Source: Anaerolineales bacterium (GTDB lineage Bacteria; Chloroflexota; Anaerolineae; Anaerolineales; E44-bin32). Taken from it: a stretch of DNA of 5,617 bases. Below the pieces are notes generated by a model. That model did not search any database, was not told where the DNA came from, and saw only the letters and a program-made list of their open reading frames with translations. Below are positions 1-5,087 of this stretch, in pieces. The DNA lies in NCBI GenBank assembly GCA_011772595.1, contig WVZH01000351.1, positions 2,314-7,930 of the forward strand, in the 5' to 3' direction. Numbering within the stretch: position 1 is the first letter of the stretch; each line of letters starts with the position of its first letter. The position numbers were made by a program, and so were the translations under genes.

Positions 1-381
1 TTGGTGGTGGGCGTCCCCGTTGGGTGTATTGAGGACTCGGTGATGCAGGATTGGGATGCTATCCGCGATCGGATGCGACGGGTCGTATTGCAACGCCTGA
101 AAGCGATCGGAATAGTCGACTTGGCTGACCATATTAAGTTTGAAGCTAGTTCCACCCCACATGATTGGCGCCACCGGTTGAATTTGGTGAAAGGTTCTAC
201 ACATGGACTAAACCACAATCTCTTTCAATTAGGGTATCTGCGTCCAAAGAATCGACATCGGCGCTACCGCAATCTCTACTTTGTGGGTGCGAGCACACAT
301 CCTGGCACCGGTTTGCCATCGGTTCTTGTGTCTGCGCGCCTGGCTGCTGAACGGATCCTACAGGAAGCAGGAAACCCATGA
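1..381 (+). CDS. crtI: Phytoene desaturase (CrtI family), C-terminal part
   Basis: This is the last 126 residues of a FAD-dependent carotenoid desaturase; the N-terminal part lies before the window, so position 1 is not a start. The family introduces double bases of conjugation into phytoene (or a C30 analogue) at the membrane. Seen here: a segment around MQDWDAIRDRMRR, then HDWRHRLNLVKGSTHGLNHN, then LFQLGYLRPKNRHRRYRNLY, and a closing FVGASTHPGTGLPSVLVSAR block. That closing block is the conserved FAD-contacting C-terminal signature of CrtI-type desaturases and is followed by the usual short helix (LAAERIL). The stop TGA at 379-381 overlaps the ATG of the next small frame. The crtB-like gene that follows supports a carotenoid role. 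From the tail alone I cannot tell a phytoene desaturase from a diapophytoene desaturase or a later-step CrtD/CrtO-like enzyme. Confidence 0.88.
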   Translation: MVVGVPVGCIEDSVMQDWDAIRDRMRRVVLQRLKAIGIVDLADHIKFEASSTPHDWRHRLNLVKGSTHGLNHNLFQLGYLRPKNRHRRYRNLYFVGASTHPGTGLPSVLVSARLAAERILQEAGNP

Positions 382-488
382 GCGAGCTCCGTTTAATGGC
401 AGACATGTGTCAGGAAAGACCGTCGTCATGCGAACTGGATGGATACCTAAGTTTAGTTAGGGCGGTGAGGAAAAACACAGAGTCATGA
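378..488 (+). CDS. Possible 36-residue coupling peptide between crtI and crtB
   Basis: A 36-codon frame exactly fills the gap between the two carotenoid genes. Its ATG (378-380) overlaps the crtI-like stop as ATGA (378-381), and its TGA (486-488) overlaps the crtB-like ATG as ATGA (485-488). AGGA at 369-372, five bases before the ATG, is a plausible ribosome binding site. The predicted peptide starts MSELRLMADMCQERP and ends VRKNTES. It is polar, has two cysteines and no membrane segment or motif I recognise. By contrast crtB has only GAGG at 467-470, 14 bases before its start, which is too far to be a good site. The arrangement therefore suggests translational coupling, with a leader frame carrying ribosomes from crtI to crtB. 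The peptide itself may have no function. Chance is a real alternative because the frame is so short. Confidence 0.4.
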   Translation: MSELRLMADMCQERPSSCELDGYLSLVRAVRKNTES

Positions 489-1396
489 GCAATACAACCG
501 CAACCTTGGCCAGGTCGATCACCTGGGCTGGCAGCAAACAAACCTACTTCACCGCTTACCTGATGGTGGACAGACCGTTGGTCGATGACTGTTATCGGGC
601 ATATGGCTATTTCCGCTGGGCAGACGACGTGGTTGATGCTGTAGCGCAATCCTTTGAAGAGCGTATCTCCTTTATCAGGCGTCAGAAGGAGTTGATGGAA
701 CACCTTTACGAAGGTGAGCGGGTGAGTGATCTAGCACCGGAAGAGAAGCTCCTCGCCGACCTCATCCATAACGACGGGGGTATAAACAGCGGACTTCAAT
801 CGTTCATCCGCAATTTTATGGCCGTCCTCGAGTTCGATGCTCACCGTAAAGAGCGGCTCATCACAGAGGATGAATTGACATGGTACGCGAACACGTTGGG
901 CAAGGCGGTCACAGATTGCATCCAGCACTTCATTGGCAATGGTCATCCCTATGCTGATCATGAGGATCGGCACCTGGCGGCAACCGCTGCGCATATCACA
1001 CACATGCTCCGCGATCTACCTGAGGATGTCAAGGAAGGGTACATTAATATTGCTGGTGACGACTTGCAAGAGAGCAGCATCCGCTTGGAGGATCTAGATA
1101 ATCCAGAATTCCGTGCATGGGTGAAGGGACGCGTAAATCATGCACGCGAGTATTTCCGCAGGGGAAAGCATTATCTAGATAGTTTGGAAGTGTTACGTTG
1201 TAAGATTGTTGGGTATTGGTATTGTGCCAGATTTGAGAGTGTCCTAGACAGGATCGAGCGTGATGGCTTCGAGCTACAGGTTGAGTATAACGAACGCCAC
1301 AGACTTTCTTCTTGGCTCAAATTCGTGTGGACGACGATCTGTGTCACCTTGAAACATGTCAGGCAACGTGCCATGAATCGTGTTAACTCTCCGTAG
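485..1396 (+). CDS. crtB: Phytoene/squalene synthase family protein (CrtB-like)
   Basis: This 303-residue protein is a complete head-to-head prenyl synthase of the trans-isoprenyl diphosphate synthase fold. It would condense two geranylgeranyl diphosphates to phytoene, or two farnesyl diphosphates to a C30 product, at the cytoplasmic face of the membrane. Both magnesium-binding aspartate motifs are visible: DDVVD at residues 47-51 (in YFRWADDVVDA) and DLPED at 177-181 (in HITHMLRDLPEDVKEG). A conserved SKQTYFTAYLMVDR stretch lies near residues 17-30. The length fits the family (about 280-340). The ATG at 485 is chosen because the family N-terminus (LARSITWAGSKQT) starts a few residues later and because it overlaps the preceding TGA. 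The upstream crtI-like gene favours phytoene synthase over squalene synthase. The substrate chain length cannot be read from the sequence. The stop is TAG at 1394-1396. Confidence 0.88.
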   Translation: MSNTTATLARSITWAGSKQTYFTAYLMVDRPLVDDCYRAYGYFRWADDVVDAVAQSFEERISFIRRQKELMEHLYEGERVSDLAPEEKLLADLIHNDGGINSGLQSFIRNFMAVLEFDAHRKERLITEDELTWYANTLGKAVTDCIQHFIGNGHPYADHEDRHLAATAAHITHMLRDLPEDVKEGYINIAGDDLQESSIRLEDLDNPEFRAWVKGRVNHAREYFRRGKHYLDSLEVLRCKIVGYWYCARFESVLDRIERDGFELQVEYNERHRLSSWLKFVWTTICVTLKHVRQRAMNRVNSP

Positions 1397-1449
1397 GGAT
1401 TCCTCAAGACCAACATTTGAATTCGGGGACGGGATAATGAATATCGACC

Positions 1450-1482
1450 AGCTTCCCGGAAGCTCGAAGCTTCCGGGATGCT
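1450..1482. terminator. Hairpin between convergent genes, likely bidirectional terminator
   Basis: Perfect 11-bp arms, TCCCGGAAGCT (1454-1464) and AGCTTCCGGGA (1468-1478), enclose a CGA loop. Three more pairs (1450-1452 with 1480-1482) follow beyond one T-T mismatch. It sits 53 bases after the crtB-like stop and 3 bases after the stop of the DUF1684 gene on the other strand, the usual place for a shared terminator. No run of T follows on either strand, so termination may be weak, or the hairpin may mainly protect the 3' ends of both transcripts. Confidence 0.6.
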
Positions 1483-1485
1483 AGC

Positions 1486-1989
1486 TTATTCGAATACCTT
1501 CTCGCCCGCCCGGATAGGAACCTTCAGTCGATTCTCGGCCGGGGTGATGGGGCAAGACCAGTTGGGATTGTAGGCGCAATAAGGGTTGTAAGCAAGGTTG
1601 AAATCGACATGCAGGCGTCCTCCTGGAAGCGGAGTGGGCTCTAGGTAGCGGCCGGCACCGTAGGTCTCTTGCCCGGCCAGCGCGTCGGCGAAAGGAAGGA
1701 AGAAACCGTGCTCGTTGGCGTAAACAGTTAATTCCGCTTCGAGGCCTTCGATCTCAAACTTGAAGCGACCGTAGCGCTCGTACGTCTGCACGTCACCTGT
1801 GTTGGTCTGGATCTGAACAAATTCTTCTTCTGGGAACCGCTCGACCTCGACTTCAAAATCTAAATCTGGATTCTCAGGAAAGTAATTCAGGCTCGTAAAC
1901 GAAACCTTTTGTTCCGGTGTTAGTGGGCTGTGGTTACTGTGTAGGAAGAACTCGTCCTTTTGTTTTCGGAAGTGATCAAGTTCTCTCAT
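1486..1989 (-). CDS. DUF1684 family protein
   Basis: This 167-residue protein matches the DUF1684 family, which is widespread in bacteria and has no firmly established function. Visible hallmarks in order: an N-terminal charged helix (RELDHFRKQKDEFF), SPLT at 21-24, LNYFPENPDLDF at 34-45, a RYGRFKFEIEGLEAELTVY strand region at 72-90, FFLPFADALAGQETYGAGRY at 96-115, and the diagnostic HVDFNLAYNPYCAYNPNWSC (127-146) followed by PITPAENRLKVPIRAGEK. The start at 1989 is preferred over an ATG 33 bases upstream because GAGGAG lies eight bases before it and the family begins here. No signal peptide or membrane segment is seen, so it is probably cytoplasmic. It is convergent with the carotenoid genes and gives no sign of being co-transcribed with them. 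Confidence 0.9.
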   Translation of the reverse strand: MRELDHFRKQKDEFFLHSNHSPLTPEQKVSFTSLNYFPENPDLDFEVEVERFPEEEFVQIQTNTGDVQTYERYGRFKFEIEGLEAELTVYANEHGFFLPFADALAGQETYGAGRYLEPTPLPGGRLHVDFNLAYNPYCAYNPNWSCPITPAENRLKVPIRAGEKVFE

Positions 1990-2075
1990 GGTGTAGTCTC
2001 CTCTACATCCTGACGCTGACAACCTAGCTAATCTTACCTGAGGTGGGCATCGTTCTCATCCATGGTGAGGTAGCA

Positions 2076-2187
2076 TCCTTCGACTTCGTTCGCCGCGAAA
2101 GCGGCTCACTCCGCTCAGGATGAAGAAAAAGTCAATCGTCCTGAGCGGAGGGCCACCCGAAGGGTGGGCCGTAGTCGAAGGACGTGG
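2076..2187. repeat. Palindromic intergenic repeat, copy A (with intact ends)
   Basis: Outer inverted ends TCCTTCGACT (2076-2085) and AGTCGAAGGA (2173-2182) bound an element of 107 bp. Inside are a hairpin with a GAAA loop (GCCGC 2092-2096, GCGGC 2101-2105), an 11-bp pair TCCGCTCAGGA (2110-2120) with TCCTGAGCGGA (2139-2149), and a GGCCACCC/GGGTGGGCC pair with one bulge. From 2082 to 2187 it aligns without gaps to copy B, with 7 differences in 106 bases. It encodes nothing, and resembles small non-autonomous repeats common in large Chloroflexota-type genomes (recalled, not checked). Confidence 0.85.
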
Positions 2188-2245
2188 GTTCAAGACCACT
2201 TCCGGGAAACTCTGCGTCGATCATTGGAGAAGCAGGGCGTCTAAT

Positions 2246-2351
2246 GACTTCGTCCGCTGCGGACGTGGCTCACTCCGCTCAGGATGAAGAAAAAGTCAAT
2301 CGTCCTGAGCGGAGGGCCACCCGTAGGATGGGCCGTAGTCGAAGGACGTGG
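2246..2351. repeat. Palindromic intergenic repeat, copy B (left end lost)
   Basis: This is a second copy of the same repeat, 164 bases downstream and in the same orientation. The right end AGTCGAAGGA is intact, but the left TCCTTC is replaced by unrelated sequence, so the copy is truncated or eroded. The inner TCCGCTCAGGA/TCCTGAGCGGA pair is unchanged. The left hairpin is now CGTCCG (2251-2256) with CGGACG (2260-2265). GGACGTGGCTCACT occurs twice, at 2261-2274 inside this copy and at 2344-2357 across its right end. This suggests that part of a further unit once followed. Confidence 0.85.
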
Positions 2352-2415
2352 CTCACTTTGGTAAAGCTGCTGGTTTTGCTTCTTGAGGTTCTCAAGGGGA
2401 ACGAAATCAACCTGT

Positions 2416-2437
2416 AGGGGGCACGTCCGTGCGCCCC
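2416..2437. repeat. GC-rich short inverted repeat
   Basis: Arms 2417-2425 (GGGGGCACG) and 2428-2436 (CGTGCGCCC) pair over nine positions with one G-G mismatch and a tight turn. The form TAGGGG-CACG...CGTG-CCCC is typical of another class of short intergenic repeat in repeat-rich bacterial genomes. It lies about 90 bases before the methyltransferase frame and could instead end transcription coming from the left, but no T run follows. Confidence 0.45.
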
Positions 2438-2524
2438 GCATCGCCCCAACATAGTTCCGTAGAAGGGTTATACTCTGAACGGGGTCTTCCATTTTTGTAA
2501 TTGAGCGAATTCCGCGAGGAGATT

Positions 2525-3364
2525 GTGATTGTTCTGTCGCATTTTCAGATGGAGAGGCTCTCGGAAGCCATGAGAATGGGGAGACGCACTGTCTCCGTCT
2601 CGACGGACCTAGGGCTGTCTATGAGCGAGGTGCATCTCGAGCCGGAAGGCGTTCACTTCCACGATGGGTAAGTCCTGGCCTGGGAAGACTTAACCCACGC
2701 ATGCAGGTCCACAGTCGGCTGCTTTCGACTAGAGGGGGGAGAGCTGCGAAAAATCCAAGCCTTCTCAGAAGTGACCAACCGTCCCATCAACCTGATGCCC
2801 ACGGATGGAGCGCCTACGCTTTTAGTGGCCGGCTTCCCTATGCACCGGGTGAAGGGGATCGATCCTTATCAGGACACGTTGATCAAGATCAAGACGGTCA
2901 AACCGATTATTGGTCATGTTCTCGACACGGCGACCGGGTTGGGCTATACAGCCATGGAAGCCGCCAAAACCGCTGAACACGTCGTCACCGTTGAACTGGA
3001 CCCTGCAGTGTTGGAGGTGGCGCGCTTGAATCCCTGGTCGCGCGCCTTATTCGAGCATCCGAAGATTGAGCAACGCGTTGGAGACAGCTGCGAAGAGGTG
3101 AGAGGGTTCGAGGATGACACATTCGAGCGCATCCTTCACGATCCGCCGACGTTGAGTCTGGCAGGGGAGCTCTACTCGACGGATTTCTATAAAGACATTT
3201 TCCGCGTATTGAAGCCTGGAGGGCGATTATTTCACTATGTCGGGGACCTTAGGAGTCGCTCCGGGCGGCGGGTCGTCTCCGGCGTCATGCGATGGCTTGA
3301 AGAGGTGGGTTTCACAAGTGTTCGCCGGGTGGCAAAGGCCTTTGGGGTGGTGGGAAGAAAGTAG
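2525..3364 (+). pseudogene. SAM-dependent methyltransferase (COG2521/spermidine-synthase-like), interrupted by TAA
   Basis: One 280-codon frame runs from GTG at 2525 to TAG at 3362-3364, broken only by TAA at 2669-2671 (codon 49). The 48 residues before it include LSHFQMERLSEAMRMGRR and end EGVHFHDG. The sequence after it (VLAWEDLTHACRSTVGCFRL) reads on smoothly. The class I methyltransferase core follows: GHVLDTATGLGYTAMEAA (SAM-binding glycine loop), VVTVELDP (acidic residue for the ribose), a GDSCEEV segment, HDPPTLS (motif IV position) and a VLKPGGRLFHYVG strand. It recalls COG2521-type predicted methyltransferases of archaea and Chloroflexota; the substrate is unknown. GAGGAG at 2516-2521 lies only three bases before GTG, so the start is uncertain. 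Re-initiation at GTG 2771 would keep the whole SAM core but has no visible ribosome binding site. A strain-specific nonsense mutation or a sequencing error is equally possible. Confidence 0.72.
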
Positions 3365-3510
3365 AAGGATGCAGAATGGAAGGGATATAGAATCAAGCAC
3401 CGGGGCACCAAGAAGTTAAAAACCCAAAATCCTAAGTGTCTACACGCCCAGGGATTCATCGTTGCCACGACCTTCGAAGCAAAGCTGGAGAAGCAGGATA
3501 ACGGCCTTGA

Positions 3511-3553
3511 GCTGCCTGGCCTGGCTGGCCGCCAGGCCAGGCCAGGGAGCAGC
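3511..3553. repeat. Long GC-rich hairpin
   Basis: CCTGGCCTGGCTGG (3515-3528) pairs with CCAGGCCAGGCCAGG (3532-3546) over 14 base pairs with a single bulged C, around a CCG loop. GCTG (3511-3514) and CAGC (3550-3553) add four pairs beyond a three-base bulge. The hairpin is stable on both strands and sits in the convergent spacer, so it may stop transcription from either side. There is no T tract. Confidence 0.7.
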
Positions 3554-3615
3554 CCGCTTTCACCACAGATCATTCACCAAGTCTAGATAAATTTGCACGA
3601 ATCTCGGGGGCGTTT

Positions 3616-3663
3616 ATCCTGAGCCCTTCGACACAGCTCAGGATGAACTCCGCCGAAGGGCTC
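3616..3663. repeat. Palindromic repeat, compact relative of copies A and B
   Basis: It shares CCTTCGAC (3625-3632) and GCTCAGGATGAA (3636-3647) with copy A, where the same two blocks stand apart with a hairpin segment between them. Two overlapping pairings are possible: ATCCTGAGC (3616-3624) with GCTCAGGAT (3636-3644), or GAGCCCTTCG (3621-3630) with CGAAGGGCTC (3654-3663). It lies 83 bases beyond the stop of the minus-strand membrane gene and may help end that transcript. Confidence 0.75.
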
Positions 3664-3746
3664 CAGTGAAATGTTAGGCGGAGCAACTAGCAATATTTTT
3701 GTGGGACCTTTGGTAGGATCGGAGTGCAGAAGATACTCATGAAATC

Positions 3747-4163
3747 TCAAGCTTCCGCACGTATGATGCTGCGCCACATGACATGACAGACCAATAGGAG
3801 TATCAGGAAGCTGCTGGTGCCAATGGGCATACCAATGAGAATCCAAAAATATTCCGGATCAAACATATCTGGTGGTGCTCCAAGCCGGGTGAGGAGGAGC
3901 CGAACATCTTGAAGCTCATAGGCAGTGATGATCGTGACCAATACGCCATAGAGGACAATCGATGAGAAGAAGAAGTACAGGAGGAAGCCCATAGAGCGTC
4001 GGAATGGTGCGTTTTTGACAATATCCTGGTAACGATAGATCCCAGCTAGAATGGTTACACAGAGCACGGTGGCGGATACCCACCAAAGCATGGATGTGCT
4101 GGCTATGGTCTCGAGTAAGGAGGTCTTCTTATCGAGAAGTGCGATCAACGTATCTATGTCCAT
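3747..4163 (-). CDS. Small three-helix membrane protein of unknown function
   Basis: This 138-residue protein matches no family I recognise. Three hydrophobic segments are visible: about residues 24-43 (SMLWWVSATVLCVTILAG), 58-81 (MGFLLYFFFSSIVLYGVL and on), and 106-128 (FWILIGMPIGTSSFLILLLV). A short amphipathic start (MDIDTLIALLDKKTSLLETI) precedes the first. The loop after helix 1 (YRYQDIVKNAPFRR) is basic and should face the cytoplasm. The loop after helix 2 (ELQDVRLLLTRLGAPPDMFD) is mixed and probably outside. The tail WRSIIRAEA is again cytoplasmic. The start at 4163 is preferred over an ATG 24 bases upstream because CGGAGG lies five bases before it. The stop is TGA (3747-3749). Neighbours give no functional clue. 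Helix content and a good ribosome binding site support a real gene. Confidence 0.72.
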   Translation of the reverse strand: MDIDTLIALLDKKTSLLETIASTSMLWWVSATVLCVTILAGIYRYQDIVKNAPFRRSMGFLLYFFFSSIVLYGVLVTIITAYELQDVRLLLTRLGAPPDMFDPEYFWILIGMPIGTSSFLILLLVCHVMWRSIIRAEA

Positions 4164-4672
4164 GAAAGCCTCCGCATGTAGTTTCAATCTGGATCGGACG
4201 TGAAAGTCCTAGTTCTTCACACATATTGCGAGCCGCTGAAAAGCAACCTGCGAGTGCTACTAAGACGAATTGTTTGATGATCGTCTCAGAGTGACCATCG
4301 CCTGGCTCTTCAATTGTTGATACGCCTAACTATTACTGAGCGGTACCCATCCTTATTTCAGGATAAAAGGTTATACTGAACAATCGTTCTGGTTTTTGGT
4401 ATAGATGGTTATTACAGCCCATCTATTCTAGGGTCTCTCTTCAAAGACCCGGCAGGGCAAACAAGTAGTTTGTAACCTTGGCAGATCGCGCCGAAGCCCA
4501 ATCACTCCCAGGAGGAGAAATCCCTATATTTAACCTTTAAAGACTATATTAGTCTTATAAATAAGTCAAGCAATCGTGTCGTATATGTAATTTGAAATTT
4601 ATAAGTGGACCTTTTGCGGTTTAAAACTGGATTCCCGTAATAGGCTCCCTCATTAATCTTTAGGAGGGAACC
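4164..4672. other. AT-rich intergenic region with several hairpins, no gene seen
   Basis: No convincing gene lies in these 500 bases. Plus-strand hairpins are: ATCCT/AGGAT (4349-4364), GGGTCT/AGACCC (4431-4450), CAAAC/GTTTG (4458-4472) and AAGACT/AGTCTT (4540-4556). An AGGAGGAG at about 4510-4517 has no start codon at a useful distance. TGGTATAGA at 4397-4405 resembles an extended -10 box that would start a plus-strand transcript just before the first GC-rich hairpin, but no clear -35 box accompanies it. I compared the segment by eye with tRNA, 5S, tmRNA, RNase P, SRP and the common riboswitch consensuses and found no match. Confidence 0.5.
4643..4672 (+). promoter_or_regulatory. Hairpin that would hide the ribosome binding site of the 4673 frame
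   Basis: TCCCTC (4646-4651) pairs with GAGGGA (4664-4669), and GG (4643-4644) pairs with CC (4671-4672) across one mismatch. The right arm contains most of the Shine-Dalgarno site AGGAGG (4662-4667) and reaches the base before the ATG at 4673. A second, competing partner lies just upstream: GG-A-TTCCC (4629-4636) can pair with GGGAACC (4666-4672). Two mutually exclusive covers for one ribosome binding site are what a translational switch would need. No ligand or regulator is identifiable. Confidence 0.4.
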
Positions 4673-4780
4673 ATGCCAAGCTACCCTAGAATATTGTCTT
4701 CTCGTAATCTACTCGGGAATGTTTTAGGAATTATTAACCATTCTGATAAATGTCTTGAAACATTATCAGAGGAGCCTTGA
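4673..4780 (+). CDS. Possible 35-residue small protein with strong ribosome binding site
   Basis: ATG at 4673 follows AGGAGG by five bases, the best ribosome binding site in the window for its spacing. The frame runs to TGA at 4778-4780 and encodes a peptide starting MPSYPRILSSRNLLGNVLGI and ending SDKCLETLSEEP, which I do not recognise. The same frame stays open after the TGA to TAG at 5018-5020, so this may be the first third of a 115-codon gene broken by one stop. The last third of the small frame also forms a hairpin: TCTGATAAATGT (4742-4753) with ACATTATCAGA (4760-4770), with one bulged A. That hints that the region works as RNA rather than, or as well as, protein. The start is well supported; that the product is real is not. 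Confidence 0.38.
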   Translation: MPSYPRILSSRNLLGNVLGIINHSDKCLETLSEEP

Positions 4781-4906
4781 TTTGAATTCAGGCGTGTGAT
4801 TTCCTATCACCCTGCTTGCACTCCCACCGAAGTAATCCAATCAACCCGAAATTCACATCCGGTTTGCTTTAATATCTACGGTCTTAATTTCACCGTCGTA
4901 GCAGCT

Positions 4907-5020
4907 CTATCCCTCCCAGGTCTTGGAGATCTCAAGAGTTTCGGAGTAAAAACCTTCACGCCCAGGCGTGTAGATCTCCGCTCGAATTCACTTGAATTGG
5001 TCAAAATCTGGGAGGGATAG
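4907..5020. repeat. 114-bp element with perfect 13-bp inverted ends and nested palindromes
   Basis: CTATCCCTCCCAG (4907-4919) and CTGGGAGGGATAG (5008-5020) are exact inverted copies. Inside, GGAGATCT (4925-4932) pairs with AGATCTCC (4972-4979), and within that lies CACGCC-CA-GGCGTG (4957-4970). As RNA this would fold into one long branched stem. As DNA it looks like a tiny element with terminal inverted repeats, but I see no flanking target duplication. A smaller stem, CTACGGT (4876-4882) with ACC/GTAG (4892-4901), stands just to its left. It ends 67 bases before the start of the next gene, so a leader or attenuator role is also possible. Confidence 0.65.
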
Positions 5021-5087
5021 GAAAGATTGCTATGTGGTGAAAACAGGCATCTCAAAGCCGTTAGCCAGTGCCGGAAGCAGGAGGATA

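Larger units (their letters stand above)
2023..2524. other. Repeat-rich intergenic region, no gene seen
   Basis: This 500-base spacer separates the divergent DUF1684 and methyltransferase genes. It holds two copies of a palindromic repeat (2076-2187 and 2246-2351) and a GC-rich inverted repeat (2417-2436). The open frames crossing it consist mostly of repeat sequence and lack a convincing ribosome binding site. TATACT at 2469-2474 resembles a -10 box pointing at the methyltransferase gene, but no good -35 box is seen. Confidence 0.6.
3365..3746. other. Intergenic region between convergent genes, two strong hairpins
   Basis: This 380-base spacer lies between the ends of the methyltransferase and membrane-protein genes. 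It carries a long GC-rich hairpin (3511-3553) and a palindromic repeat (3616-3663). The methyltransferase frame stays open past its TAG to another TAG at 3584-3586, but the translation looks unlike a conserved domain. No separate gene is supported. Confidence 0.6.

Noticed and set aside
197..703. Minus-strand open frames opposite the carotenoid genes
   Set aside because: They lie antisense to clear crtI/crtB coding sequence and have no family features or ribosome binding sites.
1450..1482. Classical rho-independent terminator with T tract
   Set aside because: The stem is strong, but neither strand has a T run after it, so it is listed as a likely terminator hairpin without claiming the classical form.
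2076..2351. CRISPR array or phage attachment site from the paired repeats
   Set aside because: Only two long copies, themselves palindromic and spaced by unrelated sequence of a different size; there is no spacer regularity and no cas or integrase gene.
2184..2417. Plus-strand open frame of 77 codons over the repeats, and its minus-strand counterpart at 2241-2492
   Set aside because: Most of the translation comes from repeat copy B, no ribosome binding site precedes it, and the low-complexity charged peptide resembles no protein.
3365..3586. Continuation of the methyltransferase frame beyond its TAG (74 codons, including KGYRIKHRGTKK)
   Set aside because: The protein already ends as the family does after GVVGRK, the translation runs through the GC-rich hairpin at 3511-3553, and the crtB-like gene also ends in TAG, so readthrough or recoding is not supported.
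4431..4503. tRNA, glycine riboswitch (GCGCCGAAG) or c-di-GMP-I riboswitch (AGGGCAAAC)
   Set aside because: Only short matches to each consensus. There is no T-arm GGTTC for a tRNA, no GGAGAG for glycine, and no GACGCAAAG or GGTAGCCGGGTTACC parts for c-di-GMP.
4510..4530. AGGAGGAG as the start of another gene
   Set aside because: No ATG, GTG or TTG follows within a usable distance; the next bases are an AT-rich tract with stops.
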